From positions 8,618,001 through 8,682,000 of the forward strand of contig NC_079514.1 of NCBI RefSeq assembly GCF_000801105.2: DNA of 64,000 nt, in the 5' to 3' direction. This document shows, piece by piece, positions 1 to 13,430 of the stretch (the stretch's first letter is position 1; each line of letters begins with the position of its first letter). Origin of the DNA: Raphanus sativus. Its lineage: Eukaryota > Streptophyta > Magnoliopsida > Brassicales > Brassicaceae. The position numbers were made by a program, and so were the translations under genes. The notes under the pieces are model-generated. The model worked only from the letters and a program-made list of their open reading frames with translations. It searched no databases and was not told the DNA's origin.

Positions 1-1190
1 GACATCAGATTTGTGCAAAAAGGGAATTCTACAAATAATTTGAGTATAAGATCCCATTAAGAATCTACACATTTTAAACTAATCATATTTCATTTTATCA
101 TATTATTTTATTTACCTAGGATAAAAATTGGTAAATAAAAAGTCGTCACTTGAAAGTTTTCTTGAACTCCATCGTATGTGGATATCAATTTTCGGTTTAG
201 ATTCATCACTCTGACATTCAGCACGTTCTTCTGAAGATGGGTCTCTTGCTTTGAAAATATGTTGATTACTACTTTGTGATATGCTATGTTTGCTCTTGAA
301 ACAATCCGTTGGTTGGCACGTAATTTTGTCGAGTTTAATGTTCATTTCAGACATCTGGCATGAGCTCTTTGATGTCAGCCCAATGATTGACTTGAACATC
401 CACATCTACCATCCATCTTAATGAAGCTTCTAACTCTTTGATTATTCTCTTGTACCTACATAACCAAGAAGACATTTCTCTAAATATTATTAAATTAAAA
501 ATTAAGGCGATTTCATATAAGCTATAAGACTTTTTCATGCATTTCATAATATTATATTAAAAATATTATTATATAATTATATTTTAGCACAAGGAGTTAT
601 CAATAAAAATATATATTTAATTTAATTTGATGAAAATGAGAAAAGCAAAATAACCATTTTAAGTTAAAACAAAATAAAAGAATATTATGTTTTATTATGA
701 ATATTATATTAATAAAATAAATGATATATTACTAATATTATTATAAATTTACATATAAGTATATTAATATTTTTAATTAATCATTTCGGTTTAATTGGTT
801 TATATACTAAACTATATTTATATACTGCGGTTTCTTAAAAATAACATCCATTAAATTTATTTGGTACTATCAAATCCAAACCACTTTCTCTATTTTCAGT
901 TTGGTCGATTTGAATTGGTTTCATTTTACTGAATTGAACACTCTTAATTTAGACAATAGTATTTTCCCTAATCACTGGTTACAAAAGGTGTTGACTAGTG
1001 AGTAATGAAAGGATTAAATAAAATAAATAATTAGTAGAATAGAAAATTGTGTAATATGTTGTTAATTTTTTTTGAAGAAGATTAAATTTAGTGAAATATA
1101 AATATGCATAAAAATATAATGATATGATTTTAGCAGAGGCTAGTGTGGTTGGTAATTAATTGGTAATTACATTGAAGTTTGTTCTTCTAA
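1..1190. other. AT-rich intergenic DNA, no supported gene
   Basis: The stretch is strongly AT-rich with many short A and T runs. Two overlapping minus-strand open frames near 112-547 could be worn exon pieces, but they show no recognisable motif, no clear splice sites and no start context. I see no RNA gene or repeat with clear ends here. Confidence 0.5.
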
Positions 1191-2106
1191 GCCTTGATTG
1201 GTAGAGCATTAGCATTAGCATTATGCTCCACATTATCCAATCAACATTTGTTAGAAAAGCATTTAGAATAGCATTTACTAAATGCTAATGCTCTCCAAAT
1301 GCTCTCTAGCAAATGCTCTCATATGAAGCTTTTGGAAGAGCATTTGTATTTACAATTTATAAATTTAAGAAATAAATATAATTAGTTTATTTATTTGATT
1401 TAATAATATCATAAAATAATTTTTGTATCCAGAAAATGAAATTTTGATTTATAAAATAAATTTACAATATAACTTTTTTTTAAAAATAGTATTTCACATT
1501 TAAAATATAATTTAATTATATAAATTATATTATTTTTAAAAATAGATATTTTAATTGTAAATTTTATTTTTTAAAATAAAATTATCGACATAAACATAAT
1601 TTTGAAATTAGTAAATAAAATAAATTAATTATATCTCTTTTATATATTAATATATAAAATAAAAAGATATATATATATATATGATAATTTATTTATTTTG
1701 TTTAATAATATTCAAATTATTTATATCCAAAATAAATTTATATTTTATTTATTTTATTTAATAATATTCAAAATTATTTTATATCCAAAAATAAATTTAT
1801 ATTTTTTAAAAATATATTTTTTTAAATAATAATATTTCACATTTAAAATTTAATTTAAGTTATGTTATTGAGATTCATTATTTTTAATAACAAATATATT
1901 ATTAATATATATATATCATAATTTAATATATATAATTTTAAAAGAAATATATTATATACTATTTTTTATAAAAAGTTAAAATTATATACTGCTACTGCTT
2001 TACCAATCATCTTATTAAAAATTTCAATAAGAACATACAGCTTCTGCAGCATAATGTTTCTACAGCATACTGCTACTGCTTCTTCATCAGCTGTACCAAT
2101 CAAGGC
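1191..2106. mobile_element. Non-autonomous TIR transposon of about 0.92 kb
   Basis: The two ends are inverted copies: the left end begins GCCTTGATTGGTA and the right end is its complement, TACCAATCAAGGC. Both are followed inward by GC-poor repeats built on AGCATTAGC and GCAGTAGCAG-like words. The interior is almost pure A/T with no open frame. A CTA trinucleotide lies near both borders, but the exact target duplication is ambiguous, so I cannot choose between Harbinger-like and hAT-like superfamilies. Confidence 0.6.
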
Positions 2107-4861
2107 CTAAATCTAACTAAGAAACTATTCTGCACCCAAAGTTTATCAATTGAAAGAAATTTGCTTGGTTATTCGACTGATTGATTTAAGGTTTTGTGTC
2201 TGTGTTTGATATTCAATTAATACATTTTGTTCCAACTTTTTTTGTATTCTGATGTACCGTCGTTTGTTTTTTTGTTATTTCATTTCTCAAGTTGAAACTT
2301 GAACAAAATGGTATAATGAAACTGTATAAGCTAATGACTTTGAGACTTCAAAAATACAAGATCATTCACTAAAACATCTTTATTGGAAGATTTTCAATAG
2401 ATAATTTTAATAAGATACTAGAATTGAAATGACTTTTTATCAGAAAAAAAAAAATCATAACGCAATTTTCAAACGTATTTTATATTATTTTAAAATAAAA
2501 ATAGTAGAGTAGAGTTTATCAATGGATGGAAATGCTTTCAGTATTTTACTATGTTTATTGGGTTACCCAAAGAGCGATGAGTTGTCTGATATATACCAGA
2601 ATTTTAGAATTTGTGCTTTATCGAAGACTAAGAGTAGCCTTACCCAAAGACCGCATCCCTCACATGCACGGGGTTGCATTGGAGGATAAGGAAGTTGTGT
2701 TTTATTTTGCTTACTCAGACGTACATATATATAACGTCGTGGACTCTCTAACTATGGATCAAATGTCTGGTCGGAAATTACTTCACGTTTGTCCACGAAA
2801 CTTGGCGTGTTGGTTGCCGGTGACCAATTCTGCAGCGAAACTGTTTAGGCTACAACACGGTTCTTGTCTACCCTCTACGATCAATTGCACGAGTCATGCT
2901 TTGTGTTACCGGATCTCAAATATGGTGAAGATATTTTCTTGATTTGTATAGGTGGACTGGCTCTCCTCTTAGCTCAAAGAGAATCAAGTCTGCGTAAGAA
3001 CATCTCCGAAAAAGAACTTTGGAGAATTTGAGAGTGGAGTGCTCGAAGAAAAAATCTCAAATTCATTTTTAAAATTTTATTTAATTTGCATCTTAATCCT
3101 TAATTTAATATAAATTAATTATAACCATTAAATTTTATATAGATAAATAATACATACATGCAAAAAGATGAAATACAATGTTTATAAATACAATTTATTA
3201 TAACATAGAAATACATAAAGTAATAATATAAAACTCATGTTAATTCATAAAAATTAAAAAAAAATACAAATTACTCACTATTGTTATTTCTATAGTGTTC
3301 CCATATATGATCAATTAACTCATTTCAAAATAAAAAATGAGTCCCTTGATTTTTAATCTGAAGATTACGAGTTTTATGTGTGTAACCTCTCTCGGAGACT
3401 CAAGAACAAATGTACCTGATTATTAATATCAATGTATTGATTCCGGTATGTGTTATATTTATCGGTGTGATCTCTCTTTTTGCATTTTTAATCTTTATTT
3501 TGTAATATATGATAATGTAATATAATTCGTGTGGGAATAATTCTATGTTAAATAATATTATTTTATATCAGTTTTCATTTTATTTAACATATATATATAT
3601 ATAGTTTATGTATTAATAATATATATATATATATATAAGATTTATCTGAATACTTAAGTGAAATAAAGTAATAAGGATTATAGTGATAAGAAAACTAATA
3701 ATATTATAATTATGAGTAAGTTACATTTATAGGGACTAAACTAAAAAATAAATAGTGTTTTGAAGGTTTGAATAGTAAAATTTCAAATTTGAGATTTTAC
3801 TGTTCAGACTTGTTAACAAAAAAAAATTAAACTGTTCAGATTCTCAAAATTTGTAGGTTTGAGAGTCTCTCGAAAAGTCAAATACCTAAAAATTTGAGGG
3901 TTTGTCTATTAGAGAAAATTGTAATGAAGATTGTGTTGTTATATGGATCTCATTTGTCTTATTGTCTCTGATTTCCACTATTTATTTTGTAGTTTTTAAA
4001 TATGTGAGATGATTTTTCTTGTTGAGGATTGTTGTGTTGGCTCAAGTCAAGAATTAAATTTTCTCGAATGTAAAAATATTTAAAAACAAAACAAAAGGTA
4101 CTCAGATTTTTATGAAATTTGAAACATTCGATTTCAATGTATTTCAAAATTATCAAAAGAAAACAGAAAGTAAGTTATGCTACTAAAAAAGTAAGAAAAA
4201 TATGATAAATAGGGGTAGGTCCGGATCAAATAGTATAGTAATTTTCAGTATTTGAAATTTGCTGTATAGTTTATGGATTCCAATTTTTCGATTTGTTTTG
4301 ATTCGGAAAAATACAGTATCCAATTTTCTGGATATCCAAAAAATTATAGATATTTACGAATATTAAAATTTTAACGGATATTTACAGAAATCTCATCCAC
4401 TTTGCTCAATATAAATAAATTTAGAAAATACCATACAAATTTGTCTTCAAAAAAATATCTTTAACATAATAAAAAATATAAATAAGATTATTGAAAATAT
4501 ATGTTTCACAAATTTTTTAAAATTAATTAAATGTTCTTATAAAATCTAAAATTTTAGAAAATTATAGTTTTTATAAAGAGTTTATATTTATTTCTTAATT
4601 TAATACTTCTATAAGTAATCTTATAAGTAAAATTAATAAATGTATGTGTTAAAATTATAGTTATATAAAACTATACATTTAAACTCTATATTTAATGGTA
4701 CATATACATATATTTTTATAAAAGTCGGAATGGATCTGACTCTGAAATTTTAGTATTTGTGATTTTCTTCGTTTTTAACAAATGTTGACTTTTAATATTT
4801 GCTTTGCTTTGAAATCAAAATCAAAATTAACAGATAGAAGGCTCATCCCTTGTGATAAACA
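2107..4861. other. Intergenic region, no recognised gene
   Basis: This is AT-rich spacer with long TA runs near 3590-3640. An open frame of 138 codons at 2526-2942 on the plus strand lies in a less AT-rich patch. It has no motif I recognise and could be a decayed exon. Around 4200-4740 there is degenerate sequence rich in 'ggtccggat/ttcgg' words, a type that recurs near 9.6-10.3 kb and 42.3 kb and is probably old repeat. Confidence 0.4.
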
Positions 4862-7508
4862 TCTATATATATAAAGAAGGGTTGGTTCTCTCCTTCTGAC
4901 ACGTAGGACGACACGTCAGAAATAGAGTTTCTGCGACGTTGACACGTGTCACGTTTAATGAAACGCAGCGTGATGGTCTCTTCGTCCTGGGCTTCGCGTG
5001 TAATGTTATTTGCTTCATGGGCTTAATGTGTGTGTCTCTTGGCCCAGTGTATCATGTTGCGCGAGAACCCTAATTGAGTTTGAGAGTCCTCTCCTTCGTC
5101 CTCCCTGTCTCCATCGGCGCCGACCTTGACGAAACGGATGCTGTAACGGATGCGTTGCGTGCTCATCGTAATTACTCCGAGTGTCTTTAATTCGCGTCTC
5201 TGATACGACCTCTTCGGTTGCTCCATGAAATCAGTCTTTAATTCGTTATATCTTAATCTGATTTCCCTTTTCGTGATTGCTACTTACCGTGAATTTCGTA
5301 AATGGTTTTTTTCAGGGATTTGTCTATTAGTTAAGATTATATCATTGATTTGATTTTTTTTCTGTATGCACTGATTACCAGTTGATAGAATTTGATTTTA
5401 GAAGAGATGGTCTTAAACGTCCAGTTGTCTTACCGAACTTAAGGTTTGAAACTTTTACATGTCTTTTTTTTGGCAGATCGTATGAGCTTCTTCTTCTTCT
5501 TTATGTCAGTTTCAGGGACTGCACTAAAAATCTGGGAGCCTTTGTTTTGTTTCCAGGCATCTCTTTCTCAAGCACAGAAGAAACATTAATACAAACTTTT
5601 TTCTCAATATGGTTGTGTTCTTGGTGGTCAGTCTATTAATCTTAAGATGTTTGTTTGCCGCTTTTCACAAAAAAAAATCATGATCCAATGTGTTTATTCG
5701 GTGTTGACAAATTGTATCTATCTGTGGCAGGTGTTGATATAGATGGAAGAGAGGGGAGCAGAGACAGGCAAAGAGACCGTAGAGATAAGCATATAGATCA
5801 TCAAAACTTACGACAAGGATAGACTGAGAAGCAGAAGCAGAAGCCGAGAGAGGGAAAGAGGAGGCAAGGATCTGGATTATGACTATGACCATGCTCGGAA
5901 CAAAGACAGAGAATACAGTCGTGGAAGCAGGTACCGTAATTGAGAGATATTGCTCACAAGTGTTAGGTTTTATTAGTCTATCATATTTTCCGATATTTTC
6001 CAATGTTTTTATCGACTTAAGTGACAGAGAGTCAAGATGCAGGTGTTAACTAAACTGAATGTGATTTTTATGTTCATACCTTTTTTGAATTAGTTTCCTT
6101 CAATTACATATAAATAGTTGGTAAACTTATTCTATAAATAATAAGATTATATAAGGATTAGAAAATATAAATAATTTATCCATCTGTACTTTCCTCTCTT
6201 GAAAATCATTCTTTCAATCTTTGATAGCAACTAAGTAAACTTATTCTCTGATAAATGGCTAACTTCTCTGTTCTTATTTCTGTTTTGAAGTCCGGTCGAT
6301 GTTCCTCCACGGTTGAGGTTAAGTTGCTCCGCCAGGAATGTCAAACGCTGTAAGGAATGAAGCATAGAGCCCCTGCATATATAAAGTGCATTTCAGACTA
6401 CGGCCAATGTATTTGTTGTCTTCTATTCTGGGGAAAGAGCATAAAGTTTTTTTAAAAAGATTTCAAGGCTTTTGGGGCCAATGACTATCCTATTCCTTTC
6501 CATGATGATTCTGGCAGACGAGCTTAAATGATGATAGAGTTATATATAATCTCTTGATATGTGATTGATATTGGGTTCTTTTCTTCTGTCCCAACATCAT
6601 GAATTCTATGTATTTTTTAATCTGCATATACCTAGACGCTATTTATTAAAACGATTTCTTTTATACAATACACACCTGAACTTTGAAATTAAAGTGAATA
6701 ATTAAAAAGTCGAGATGAGTGCCACAAAAGACAACAACTCTACAAAGAAAACATAAGCACATACATACTGATAATTGATGACATAAAAGAAATCAAACAA
6801 AGTCAAGTAATTACACTGTAATTTAAAAAAAAAAAATCATTTAGAGAATCACAATAATATTATTATACGTATAAAAATCAGGAATAATAGAAACATATAA
6901 CCAACCCTTTGAATCTAAAACAATTGGCAATTAGTAACAATCGTTTTTTTTTTGGGCAAACGTACTTGGACATCTCATTGCCTGCAGTGAAATCAACAAG
7001 CGTAAATAAAGGAAACGAAGGCGCAGAGATATCATCGGACTGGATACGTTCTTCTGTTATCTCCAATCCGAATTTAAAACTTTACGTCTTCATCAGTTTC
7101 ACCTCATGATTTACAGCCACAGTGTTATTGACCAATCTTATGCTTCCTGAAAACATCATTTACAAACAATGGCGCCTAACGTTTTATACTGCTTCTGTTT
7201 TGAATTTTACATTACGTAAACCAGTGGCGGCTCTGTCGTATCGCGAAATTAACAAACTCCCAGATAGCTAAAATACGTCATATTGACACTAACACAAAAC
7301 ACAAACAGTCGATTACATATACAGACTCTAAAACACATATTTTACGTGCTTAAATTCCTTTAACATATCATATTTTACATACCTCACAAGAACAAATATA
7401 AAAAAAAAATATTAAAAGAATAAAAATGTACAATGTTTCAAAAAATGTTGAAAACTATTAAATTTATTTTAAAATTAACAACCCGCTCGTAGGTCGGGCC
7501 GGTCCTAG
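4862..7508 (+). mobile_element. Non-autonomous Helitron carrying gene fragments
   Basis: The 5' end is TCTATATATATAAAG directly after an A. The 3' end is a short GC hairpin (CCCG at 7482-7485 pairing with CGGG at 7495-7498) followed by CTAG at 7505-7508 and then T. This is the Helitron signature: TC start, hairpin about 10 nt before CTRR, insertion between A and T, no TIR. The start and hairpin closely resemble those of the minus-strand element at 22617-26251, so they belong to one family. No Rep/helicase frame is present, so movement would need a helper. A fragment of an SR-like gene lies at 5731-5943. Confidence 0.75.
5731..5943 (+). pseudogene. Captured fragment of an SR/RD-rich (splicing-factor-like) gene
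   Basis: After an acceptor-like TGGCAG the sequence encodes charged dipeptides (GSRDRQRDRRDKHID). A one-base frame change then leads to DKDRLRSRSRSRERERGGKD, and the segment ends in YSRGSRY before a stop. Alternating RS, RD and RE dipeptides are typical of SR proteins and of the arms of spliceosomal helicases. The frame break, the lack of a start and the position inside a Helitron indicate a transduplicated, non-functional exon. The parent gene cannot be named from this piece. Confidence 0.5.
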
Positions 7509-10500
7509 TGTGAAAATAATTGTTGAAAGTGATTTGTCTATCTTGTTTTCCTACAAGTTGCACCGTTTTTGAGTATGTGGCAAATGACACTTCCCTTTCT
7601 CTGGCTCTATCAATGACTACAGAATAGGACTTTGCTTGAACAATCTTTTAAATATTTTTTGAATGACTAAGAACTTGTATTTTATTAATAATAAAAAAGT
7701 GGCCGTTCAAAAAAAAAATTAAAAGTTATGGGTCCATATATATCACATGGCGAGATCCGTGCAATGTAATTTAGAAAATCCTTTAGCAAAAAAAAAAAAG
7801 TTTGTGACCTCTGAAATCCTTAGTAAATTACTTAAAAGTTATGACATTTTCCTTACGGCCCGAGACTCTAACATGAGAAGCTGCATGGCTTGACTGGTGC
7901 AGCTTCTTTCAGATGACCCTGACCAAGAGGATGCTTCAAACTGTTCATCTCACAACTGATCAGCGGTTTAACTCTCTTGCGTTCTTTTTTTTTTCTGTCA
8001 ACATCTCTTGCGTTCTTTAATTTGCCACTTTTTGTGTGAAAAATACTTTTTAAGAAAAGAAGAAAAATCTTCTTCTGGGACATGTTACTGTTTATATATA
8101 AATTACTTTCGTTGACAAAAAAAAAGGGATAAATAACTTCCTTGTGTTGTCGCTTTCAGTTCTTTGTTTTTTCCCTCTCCTTTTCTTATTAGTGCATTCA
8201 AGCTTTTTTAGACAATTTCCAAAATTGGGTGGTCATTTATGCTTTTCCGCAAAGAATGATTGCGTTTTTTCTTCTTTACTCTTTTTTTTTTTGGATAAAA
8301 TTCTTCTTTACTCTTTGCGGTAAATGTCTTTTGAGAGTTTGATTTGGCAACAACTTGTACTTGGATCGTTGGATTTCTCTTAATAAAACGTTGCTTTTAA
8401 AGAAAGGTGCTGTAGTTATTTTCAAAAAAAAAAAAAAAAAAAAAAACTAGTTGTAGTTCCACATTTACACACTTGCAGTCAAACTTGTCAAAATCTTTCA
8501 ATGATAAAAATGGTTTAGGAACTAGAAAAATGATCAGATTTTACAAATTACTTGAAAGATATCAAAATCCTAAAATGTAGGTTTTACTCTTCCAAACTCA
8601 TTTAGAGCATTTGCAATACGGTAACATAGGCCCAATCTTTAAAAAAAAAATTAAAATATTATCTTTTTTGGTTTCTGTGTCAGATTAAAGCCGAAAAATA
8701 CGAAACTAAGGACTGATCCAAGCTGAGTTTTGTGGTCCACGATTAGTTAGTTTTTTTTTCCTTCAAATTAAACGAAAAAACTAATAAAAAATAAAAAAGA
8801 ATATTGGAAAAATCGAGCAAAAAGAACTCACCATTTCACATATTTTTATATACCAAGAATGATGAATTTAAGGGTGGATAACCTTGCACATAGTGCTAGA
8901 AAACAACGGACATTTGTCGTCTATATGGATTTAAAGCTTATAACATAGATTCACAGAGTTATCATAAATCTATATTTTTGTTGAAGACAAAAATAAATAT
9001 ATATAATATATATTCGATGTCAAAAAATGATTTATAATTTTGCGGATAATTATATAGAGGTAATTTAGGTTGATAATCATTATACGGAACTTACTACCAT
9101 AGATAACCAGCAGAAAATATTTGCAAACTTAATTAGATATATTTTTTCTGTAACTTAGAGCACCCTTATCGGATAAGTATTAAGAAAATGTTTTACCCAA
9201 ATAATATTAATATTTAAATGTAACTGACTTATTGGATTTTCTTTTATTAATTGTTTAAAAGTTGAACTACTTATAGTCTTACATATGTCATAGAAAGTAT
9301 TTGTGAGGTTCTAAAAACAAGTTGTTTAAGATACTATCATGTCTTTTTCTTAATTTCTGTAATTATTTTCTTTTGTTTTTATAGTAAAGAAACTATATGA
9401 GTATGGTCCGTTGGAGCTGCTCTTAGCATGACTCTTGTTTAAACTGCAATATGATGATTTTTTGGAGGGGGGAATTATTTTATTACTAAAATAATGTGGC
9501 TTATAATAAAATAGATGCATTTTTTGTTTGAAAATAAAAATGTTTTTAATACAATATCTAATAAAAATATCTATGGTTTGTAAGCATGGATGTTTCGGTC
9601 TCCAAATTGGGTTTGGATCCAATTGATTTTAGTTTTTTCGGAGATGTAAAATTTTTCTTCATTCAGATATCTTACAGTTTTGGATCTAGTTTGATTTTTT
9701 CGGATTTGGTTCAAATTTAAAATACATCATAAATCCGTTTGGAACTATTTTAAAGTCCGTTTGGTTCTAATTCAGACTTTGGTTACTTAAATACTTGTTC
9801 ATGACTTGAAAATAAACATATTAGTTTGCAAATTTTCAAGGTTTAAACAATTTTGAACTGATATAAATGTGACAGTTTTATTTAAAAGTGGTTGTTGAAG
9901 GAGAGAAACAAAAATAATTTACAACTCTATAAACGTATGAAATATTATTTAAATTTCAAAATATAAAGAACTTTTAAAAAAATTTAAAAACAAATGTACT
10001 CATAATCAAACTCAAAATTCAATTTTTAAACATAAGAATTTCAATATTTGATCAAATAACAATTATAAATTTAACTGAATATTTGAATTAGCTATTCAGG
10101 TAATAGGTATTTTCAGTTTCTCATTTAAACTTTTAAATATTTTAGGTACTTATTCATGGTTGAGTTTTGATTTAGTATGTTTTTTTGTAACAAGTTCTTT
10201 TCATATATCCATTTATATTTGGATTCTTTTCAATTAGAACTCAAAATCCAAAATACCATAAAACAAGATCCATTCAAATAACTATATCGAATTCGGTTCG
10301 GTTCAAATTTATTTTCTCAGGATCCATTTGGTTCAGATTTTTGGGTTTTTTATCTTTAGTTGTTTGGGGTCGTTATTCTAAAACATAACTCTACTACAAA
10401 AAAATGAGAGTACAAAATGTGGTGAATAAATTAGGATTTTGAAAATGAAGAATATCATCACATTGTTACTACATATCTATGTAAATTCTCTAGATGCACA

Positions 10501-11423
10501 TAGTAGATTTATAAGTGTATATATCGAGATTCATAACCTTTTTGGGTAAATTTATCTTTCTTTTTAGAACACTGTGTAAATAAAGCTAACTATCTTTGGA
10601 AATATATTTATAATATATTATTACATAGAAAATGTGAAACTATATGCAGTCAAAGATTTCTTTCATATTTAAAGCACAAATAAAAATCACTCTTTCAAAA
10701 TACTAAACATAAAACATACAAAAACCATTTCTCAAAGAAAACATACAATGCTCGTATAAAATCATCTCACCTAATATTGTGTAACTTTCTCAAATAGTTA
10801 ATAGCTTAGGCAGCCAAGATTGACTCGGAAACGTTACATTGTGGCCTATAAGGGCTGCCCTTACGTGCCCTTAAGTATTTGATGAACAAAAAAAAAAAAA
10901 AAAAAAAAAAAAGCTAAGGGCTCTGCCCACCAATAATGATGGCCTAATAGCCTATTAACAAAGACAACCGGCACTGACAAGATTTTAAGAGAAAGATACC
11001 AAAATAAAGGTTGAACAGTTTCAGATTTGACGTATATAATTTTATAATGCATTTCATTTTCTTGTATTCCACGTGCTTATCTTTAACCGTCCAAATAGTC
11101 TTTCTTGCAGTTAACTAAGAACATAAAGTCCCTTTAGAAAATCACTGTATTAATATATGATTAACTTTCTTTTTTTTTTGCTAAAACTTTGAGCAGATTA
11201 TTAACTTACTGAGGGATATAAATTAAACCATCTCAAACTAGCATTAATAAACTCATAATATAGATCTTATATCATATGATGCGTTAACCCAATATAGATC
11301 TTATACCTAGTGGTATCTAAAACCACACATGTTCCAAACTAGAACCGGTCCTATCGGTTCCAACCGGTTAACAAACAATTAAACTGTTAAACCAGAAATG
11401 AAATCTCTGTACCGATGAATGGC
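7509..11423. other. Intergenic region upstream of the methylesterase gene
   Basis: AT-rich spacer with poly-A runs at about 8424-8445 and 10888-10912. It holds a Tourist-like MITE (9158-9422). A minus-strand frame of 71 codons near 7868-8083 ends in a less AT-rich patch, but I recognise no domain in it. The last few hundred bases should contain the promoter of the MES10-like gene. Confidence 0.4.
9158..9422. mobile_element. Tourist/Harbinger-like MITE
   Basis: The left end GAGCACCCTTATCGG and the inverted right end (GAGCAGCTCCAACGG read on the minus strand) form an imperfect terminal inverted repeat. The trinucleotide TTA lies directly outside both ends (9155-9157 and 9423-9425), matching the 3-bp TTA/TAA duplication of PIF/Harbinger elements. 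The element is 265 bp and has no coding capacity. The same GAGCATC-type terminus recurs at 27396 in a larger element. Confidence 0.5.
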
Positions 11424-11431
11424 TATATATA
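11424..11431 (+). promoter_or_regulatory. Candidate TATA box of the MES10-like gene
   Basis: TATATATA lies in the sequence just before the methylesterase gene. Plant transcription usually starts about 30 bp after the TATA box, which would put the start near or after the first ATG at 11448. If so, the functional start codon would be the in-frame ATG at 11478 or 11493. Confidence 0.45.
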
Positions 11432-11447
11432 CACACACGAATAGACA

Positions 11448-12754
11448 ATGATAACATCGCTTACCAAACAATATCAAATGCAAACACAGCACATGCAACA
11501 ACACCACCACCACCATTTCGTGCTTGTCCACGGATCATGTCATGGAGCATGGTGCTGGTTCAAGCTGGCTGGAAAGCTCAAGGCCAACGGTCAACGAGTG
11601 ACAGCTATTGAACTAGGTGGGTCCGGTATCGACAAGAGGAGGCTCGACGAGGTTCGTTCTGTTTCCGAGTATCTAGAGCCTTTGATGAGTTTCATGGAGG
11701 CCCTTCCTGAGGAAGAGAAGGTGGTCCTTGTTGGTCATAGCTATGGTGGCATTGGAACCTCTCTCGCTATGGAAAGGTTTCCGACCAAAATCTCTGTCGG
11801 AATCTTCATCTCTGCTTATATGCCACACCATGAGTCTCCTCCTTCCGTTCTCATTCAAGAGGTGGCCAGAAAAAATAAATCTCAAAGAAAAATAAAATAA
11901 AGTTATTGGAACCACTCTTAAGGATATATCTTATCTGATAATTGCATGTCACTTTCTGTTTGTCTGTAGTATTTCAAACGTCTCCCTGATGGATTCGCCA
12001 TGGATTGTGAGTTTACATTCGAGGAAGGACCAGGACAGCCGCCAAGTTCAGTTATGTTCGGTAATAGTTTCATGAAGGAGAAGGCTTACAGTAATTGCCA
12101 GTCAGAGGTCAGTTTTACATCCATTACAGCCATCTATGATCAGAGCCTGAGATTTTTTTGGGATTATAATAGTATAAAATCTTAAATCAAAGATTTTATG
12201 AGATTTTATGGTCTTTAATTAAGATTTTATACTTAATTAAAAACTTCATAAAATCTTTAATTAAGATTTTATACTTAATTAAAAACTTCATAAAATCTTT
12301 AATTAAGATTTATTATAATTTAAGGACCATCAAAAACTATGTATTAACTTTTAAAACTTTGGGGACTAAAGACTGTGCCTAGAACCGGTCTTGCTTATGG
12401 CATGACCAGTTTTACAAACCAAGATCAGGTGACTAATGTTGGTAAATATACTAATATATATTTGATTGTCAGGATATAGAACTAGCCATGGCGTTGGTGA
12501 AACCGAGCTGGTTATACCCAAAGGAAATGGAAAGTAAAGATTTGCTGACCAAGGAAGGGTATGGATCTGGGAAGAGAGTGTATATCGTCTGCGAAGGCGA
12601 CAATGTGGTTCCAGAGGAGATTCAGAAGTGGATGATTAGTAACTACGAACCTAACGAAGTGAAAGTGGTTGAAGAAGCTGGTCACATGGCTATGATCACT
12701 AAACCTCAACAGCTTTCTCAACTGCTACAGGAAATAGCAGCAGAATACAACTGA
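11448..12754 (+). CDS. MES10: Methylesterase (MES family alpha/beta hydrolase), MES10-like
   Basis: Three exons join in frame: 11448-11861, 11970-12107 and 12473-12754, giving about 277 residues, the normal MES length. All junctions have GT/AG borders. Seen in the protein: the oxyanion motif HGSCHGAW (residues 28-35), the nucleophile elbow GHSYGG with Ser98, the acid in CEGDNVVP (Asp227) and the catalytic His255 in GHMAM. MES proteins hydrolyse methyl esters of hormones such as salicylate, jasmonate and IAA. The substrate here cannot be read from sequence, although MES10 is recalled as acting on methyl jasmonate in vitro. The N-terminus is extended by a Gln/His-rich stretch, and starts at 11478 or 11493 are also possible given the nearby TATA box. 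The neighbouring PPR and Dof genes support orthology with Arabidopsis MES10 (At3g50440, from memory). The gene looks intact. Confidence 0.85.
12217..12315 (+). repeat. 42-bp tandem repeat in intron 2 of the MES10-like gene
   Basis: A 42-bp unit beginning AATTAAGATTTTATACTTAA occurs at 12217 and 12259, with a partial third copy at 12301. It also contains TTAATTAA palindromes, and related words (AAGATTTTAT) continue upstream to about 12160. It explains why this intron is longer than intron 1. Confidence 0.85.
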
Positions 12755-13430
12755 AAAAAAAAGAGTTGTGACATTGTATTGAGTATGCTGAAACTAAAGG
12801 AGTGTGTGTGTGTGTCTCTCACGCTTCGTTATATTTATGATATGAATAAGAGGGGGTTTTGTGGGATACTTAATATTCTTACGTTACATTGCTTGCTGTA
12901 TTTGGATGGGGCAGTTTCACAATGGTTTAAACAGAGAGTATCTTATACCTTTCGGATTTGGATTGTGGAGGCAAAGAACATAATAATGCTCTCTGATTGT
13001 ATAGCTCCTGCACCAGCCAAGAATTGTAGGATCTCTGTATAGACACATAACTTAAGTAGCTCTCTCACTTGTGTCAGAACACAAGAAAAATTCGAGTAGA
13101 CATGAGATTCTCGAACATACATAGAATTCTACATGTGAGCCAGTTAAGGTTGAAATTTTGATCTGGAAAACAGACTTGTTTTGGGTTGGCATCTGATCCT
13201 TCTGTCTTAGAGAATCTACACTGAGAGGCTAATAAAAATACTCTTGCAATAGACAGAGTTGTTGAAGCTTAGCAGACCTGCCTCAACATAAAGAGAAGTT
13301 CAATTGAATGACTATATATTATAAAACGCAGTGTTTTGCTGCTAATGAGAGGTTTAATAGAAAACGCGGCGTTGCGATATATATTAAAACGCGGCGTTTA
13401 AAGTCCACTGTGTTAACAACCTTAGCTTCT
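12755..13430. other. Spacer between the MES10-like and PPR genes
   Basis: This holds the 3' UTR of the methylesterase gene and the promoter of the PPR gene, which are transcribed in the same direction. Open frames here (for example 12779-13042) have no motif. Degenerate 'aaacgcggcgtt' words occur twice, at 13364-13375 and 13387-13398, shortly before the chosen PPR start. Confidence 0.4.

Noticed and set aside
2526..2942. 138-codon plus-strand open frame in a less AT-rich patch
   Set aside because: No recognised motif, no promoter or intron signals, odd composition; could be a decayed exon, but a gene call is not supported.
3000..3960. Possible MITE starting GAACATCTCC after TAA
   Set aside because: No matching inverted end with TAA could be found, so borders are unsupported.
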